Source: Geosiphon pyriformis (Eukaryota > Glomeromycota > Glomeromycetes > Archaeosporales > Geosiphonaceae). Taken from it: 64,000 bases of DNA. The stretch lies in contig JAAOMT010000664.1 of the NCBI GenBank assembly GCA_016748015.1, forward strand, positions 21,286-85,285. Direction: 5' to 3'. Within the stretch, counting starts at the first letter, position 1. Each line of letters starts with the position of its first letter. Shown here piece by piece: positions 59,938-64,000 of this stretch. The notes beneath the pieces were generated by a model that was not told the origin of the DNA, searched no databases, and saw only the letters and a program-made list of their open reading frames with translations. Position numbers and translations under genes: made by a program.

Positions 59938-60464
59938 GAAAATCAGCAACTTTTCGAATTGGAATGTGGATCATCATCAAAGTTATTACTTTAGGAAATT
60001 GGAAATAATTAAGAAAATTGTTGGAATTTTGGAAATTGTATTTTTTTGTAAGAAATTATTTTTAGTAACCTTGATTTTGACAAAAACGTTAATTAAATAA
60101 TAAAAAATATTTTTAATATGGGGCATACTGCAAGTCTGTGAACATTGTTCACGATAATTACATGATTCGCACAATGGTTTTGTTTTTCTTATGGCTTGAG
60201 TAATTTGTGGATGAGTTCACTTCACCTATGCAGATTAAAAACAAGGGTAATGTAAGAGCAAAAGACAAAAAGTGAGCCGGGGTAAATAGAGGACTATCCA
60301 TTCCACAGTTTCTCGATAAACCCTCTCCAATCTACCATTACGACAAGGCAATAATCTTAATGCAGTTTTTCGAGAAATAGATCGATAGGCAGTTAAGAGA
60401 ATAGGAATTGGTTATTTGCAATGCTGCCTTGGAAACGATATTATAAAGCTAAAGTTGACCATTT
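59938..60464. other. Spacer with a TIR-like end at 60116
   Basis: No gene is supported. The stretch from about 60116 to 60143 resembles the terminal repeat of the 7.86-kb element (listed separately). The rest is moderately A/T-rich. Confidence 0.5.
60116..60143 (+). repeat. TIR-like element end
   Basis: TATGGGGCATACTGCAA matches the first 17 bases of the terminal repeat at 24857, with one difference that is shared with the right copy. It is followed by GTCTGTGAACAT, as if the middle of the repeat had been deleted. GTGAACATTGTTCAC here is also a near-perfect palindrome. No partner end was found to the right within the window. Confidence 0.6.
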
Positions 60465-61420
60465 TTATAAGTGAAAAAGGGAAGAAAAGTGGAAAGAGTG
60501 GCTACCCCAGAGATTTTGTTGTAAACCTGCATTTATTTCGGCATTCAAAGCCTCTAAAGATTTACAGGTGGGATATAGAAGGACAGTTCTAACTCTGACG
60601 CCTCTTCCTTCGTTCAGACAGTTTAAACCTTGATGAGCAATTACGTTTAACACCAGATCAAATTTAACCATTCCCAACAAATTTGTGCTCTTACTCTTTT
60701 TATTCGTGCAATTACTTGGGGTGCCAAATTCCTGCAGGCAAATACTCACTTGTACTTTTCCTGATTCAAATTGTTCTCTTTCTGCTCTTGCTTTCATTGT
60801 CTTAACCCACGAAACAGTATTATTTATAATGTTCTGTTCAAGGAAAGAATATAAATAAATGTTATTCCAAATGAATAAACCAAAAAAATATGAAATGTAT
60901 TAACTTTAATTTGCAACATTGCACGTGCAACATCAATAAGGCCCCCAAGTTCGTCATAAGTAGTGGGTATTTTGAATTCAGCGACATGTAGAAGCCAGCA
61001 CCAACATAAACAACCAGAATTATGTGAATAAAAAAAGAAGAAACAAATCCAGGCATTATTAGCTTGGAAAATGGATTGATGCGAAAACACGAGAGGGCCA
61101 TGGCGAACAAATAGTTCAACACCCAGCTGACAAGTAGTCCCTATGATGTGTCACAGGAGGCCGAAGAGAAGGACAGACAAGTAGTCAATTAGCCAAGGAC
61201 AAGTAGTTTCCTTGCTCAGTCCGACATCTTCGTAATGCCTCTTCAAATTTGCAGCAACCAAAAGAAACAAGTAGTATTCTCAGGCCACATACAAATTCTA
61301 TCTCAGCGTATTATAAAAATCTACTTACCTTTAGATTCCCTAACCTTCTGCATCATTTTCTCCAAATTTAATTTAGTCTTGTTAAGATTTTTGAGACTTT
61401 TCTTAATATGATTTAAAAAC
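60465..61420 (-). pseudogene. Second copy of the TIR-element gene family, 3' part, frameshifted
   Basis: Minus-strand exon pieces read NHIKKSLKNLNKTKLNLEK and MMQKVRESK (about 61420-61330), then IMPGFVSS, ILVVYVGAGFY, then in another frame EFKIPTTYDELGGLIDVARA and MLQIK (to about 60910), then NTVSWVKTMKARAEREQFE (about 60840-60740). The pattern LPG ... FxIPTxxDDL ... ARxxLxxK matches the C-terminal part of the plus-strand gene at 25677-28268. A frame change near 61005 suggests decay. Downstream on its own strand lies the TIR-like end at 60116, the same arrangement as in the big element. Confidence 0.5.
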
Positions 61421-64000
61421 TTTTTTTCTGTCGCACACCAGCAACAAAAATCATTGAAGTTCCACAAAACTGATGGAGTTTGTTCTAAATAATCTTTCCC
61501 CAGTGTCCTTCACGTAATGAAATTGCATCTGTTTTGTTGTAAAGATAAGGAGCAGTGGGAAAGAGTAGAAATAGTGATTTCAGCACATGTGTAAATAATC
61601 AGAATAGAAACGCGTAATGGACAACTCAATACAGTTATTTAAAAAATTTTTTTACGCGTTCCTTAATACAGTACATATTTTTTGCCAGGGTATACAAAGA
61701 AAATCCTAATAATAAATATATAAATTAAGAAAATTGAAAAACGTATACTATTGGAAATTGTAAATTTCCAACCAATTTTTTATTAGCTTGGTAATATTTA
61801 ACTTTTTTAATAAAAATTGAATAAAGAATTATGGCAATATCTTATTATATAATAATAAATATATATAAAAAATAAATTTAATATTACAATAATATTAAAT
61901 TTTTTAGAAAATTCTAGAAAATGATAAAATTATATATATATGTATAAGATTATATGAAAAGTAACAAATATAGTTCTAATAAATATTAAAAAGCAATTAA
62001 TTTTTTTTAAGAATTTTTATATTAAAATATAATTTGTTTTAATTTTAAGATTAGTAATAATTAATTAAATTTAACATATTAAACAATATAAATAAAAAAT
62101 AATTAAAATTAAAATTAACAAATATGTTATTAATACTATTATTTAAAACAAAAAAACTATTATTTATAATTAAAACTAAATTAAATATTGTAATTAATAA
62201 TAATAATAAAGTTGTTTTTTAACAGTTTTAATTCTTTTTGTTTATTTATATTATAGCAGAAAAAATTTTATTATCAACATATAATTAAAATTTAAAATTT
62301 TTTTACAATAATAATAAGTATACTAAAACTTTTAAAAAAAAAGCATTTATAATTAAAGACAAAAATAATAATTTTTTAATAATTAAAAACTGTTTTATTT
62401 TTTTGTTATTTAAAAAAAAACAATTTTTAAAATACTTTTTAGCTATTTTTATAATTAAAAAAACTTTTTAAATAATTATATTATTTAAAATAAAAGTTTT
62501 TTTTTAATTTATAATAATAAAATTAAATGAAATTTATAAAAAAAAATTTTTTTCAATTACTTAAGTAATACTGTTCTTATTTTATTAATTTAAAACTTAA
62601 TTTTAAATTTTTATAAAATTTTCATTATCAAAAAAACATATTAAAAATTTGTAAATTTTAATTAATTAAAAATAGATAAATATTTTATTAATCTTTAAAA
62701 AAAATTTACTGATATTAAATATTATTTTAAAATTAATTACTTTTTTATTTTATTTATAAATAATATAAAAAATTGTAATATTTTAAAAAAAATTAAAAAT
62801 TACAAACTTTATTTTTAAAATACAAAATTTTGTAAGATAAAAATTTATTAAAACGAAATAAAAATTATAATTTTTATTTTTTCAAAAATCGTGAAATTAA
62901 ATATTTTCTGTAAGAATATACGCCATATACAGGTATTTAGTTTTAAAATTTTTGTCTTTCCCAATTTAAAAATAATGTTTAACACCAAAAGATATATATA
63001 TATATATTTTTTTTTTAAGTTGAAAATTTAGAATTTGAAATCAAATCAAAGATTTTATTATACAAATAAAAATCTAAAAAAAATGTTTCAAGTTTAAGAA
63101 TATTCACCGTTTAAAAAAGAGAATGTGATTAAATTTAATTTTCAATTATTTATTTTATTTTTAAAAAAAGTTCTTTCTAATTTAAAAAAAAAAAACGTTT
63201 TTGTGTGATAGAATATTTTATATTCTGGTTTTGAATTTCATGTCTCAAAACATCTTTCAAAGATTTGAACCTTCTTTTTTTTAAGGTAATGCTTGGGGAG
63301 TATCATTATAATCAACAAATCTTTCCCTGAATTTCATTATGTGATTTAACATGAGGTGTTTACCATATTTAATGACATAGATTTTAAAGAGATCCAAAAA
63401 GCATAATTAAAAGATCTTCAATTCCATACTCAGACTCGGAAACACAAAAACAAAATATCAAAACAAAACCAAATTTGATCTCTTTAAACAAATCACTTTT
63501 AAAAATTATTTCCCCGAAAATTCCTAAGGAATCCTCCATTTGGGCTCTTTGACTAGTACTAAAAGAGATTAAAAACAATCAAGCGAACGAAATAGATCAC
63601 ATTATGTTGTGTAAAGTTATTTGAACTTTCAACAACACAAACTTGGGATAAATTTGCAAAAAATCAAAAACATGTTTTTTATTGGTATTACACCCTTTTA
63701 TTGATCAGTGTGAGACAAAGTGTCATTGAAAATCGTAAACTTAGTCTGGATGTAAGGGACTTCAGGCAGAGAATATCGGTGAAACGCGAGAAAAAAAAAA
63801 TAATTTCGGGCATTCAAAAGCTGTAAAGATTTGAACCCTTGCGTTTTTTTAAATCACCGAAATAACCCCCAAAATTTTTAAACCAAAATTTTTTTTCACC
63901 CTACCCGAACGTTTCACAATATTTCTATACTCCGAAACACTACACAAAACTGAGTTGAATGAAAACCTGACTGACCTTTTACCCACACTAACCATCTTTA
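61421..64000. other. A/T-rich right end of the window
   Basis: No gene supported. From about 61680 to 63230 the sequence is almost all A/T. The last 700 bp are less A/T-rich but hold only a 64-residue frame (63384-63578, -) with no recognisable domain. Exons of a gene lying mostly outside the window cannot be excluded. Confidence 0.55.

Noticed and set aside
60465-61122. A novel intact membrane protein gene
   Set aside because: Its parts match the TIR-element gene family and need a frame change near 61005, so it is treated as a decayed copy.

Overview
The window looks like nuclear DNA of a very AT-rich, intron-dense fungus. The best guess is an arbuscular mycorrhizal fungus (Glomeromycotina, Rhizophagus/Gigaspora type). 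That guess is inference. It rests on long A/T deserts with triplet microsatellites, short GT-AG introns (mostly 50-120 nt), and decayed LINE, LTR and TIR element families that resemble ones I associate with those genomes. No search was run.

Left third (1-21.4 kb), host genes: a seven-transmembrane receptor-like protein with a long Gln/His tail (1068-3178, -); a SIRT6-type sirtuin with two tiny exons (5843-7290, -); a membrane-anchored protein of unknown function (9401-10000, +); the NatB auxiliary subunit NAA25/MDM20 in about 24 exons (11167-16093, -); delta-1-pyrroline-5-carboxylate dehydrogenase (16924-19296, +); and the cohesin acetyltransferase ECO1/ESCO (19415-21358, -). The last two converge. 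For each multi-exon gene here my exon joins give an open frame divisible by three; the ECO1 first exon and a few weak donors are provisional.

Middle (21.4-36 kb): an A/T desert, then a 7.86-kb element (24857-32712) bounded by 39-bp terminal inverted repeats with TA on each side. Its left half carries a spliced, frameshifted gene that uses the ordinary code. Its right half carries three uninterrupted plus-strand frames, a transposase-like protein and two coiled-coil/Cys-rich proteins. They stay open only if TGA is read as tryptophan: 11 in-frame TGA, no internal TAA or TAG, and each ends in TAA. This is the most unusual item in the window. A decayed TnpB/Fanzor-like zinc ribbon lies just outside the element, and an intact mitochondrial ATP synthase subunit e gene follows at 35416-35770.

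Right third (36-58.4 kb), nested retroelements: a LINE-type ORF1 remnant (36783-39852) is split by a solo LTR. A longer LINE (40501-58340, +; ORF1, endonuclease, reverse transcriptase, RNase H, Cys-rich tail) is split by an 11.07-kb Ty3/gypsy-type element lying antisense. That element has two 887-bp LTRs, a 4-bp target duplication, gag, protease, a dUTPase, RT/RNase H and integrase. These copies show stops of all three kinds and catalytic Asp-to-Asn changes, the pattern expected from C-to-T mutation.

Right end (59-64 kb): a PXMP2/Mpv17-family membrane protein (59006-59937, +), then a second, degraded copy of the TIR-element gene family (about 60465-61420, -) next to a TIR-like end at 60116, and an A/T-rich tail.
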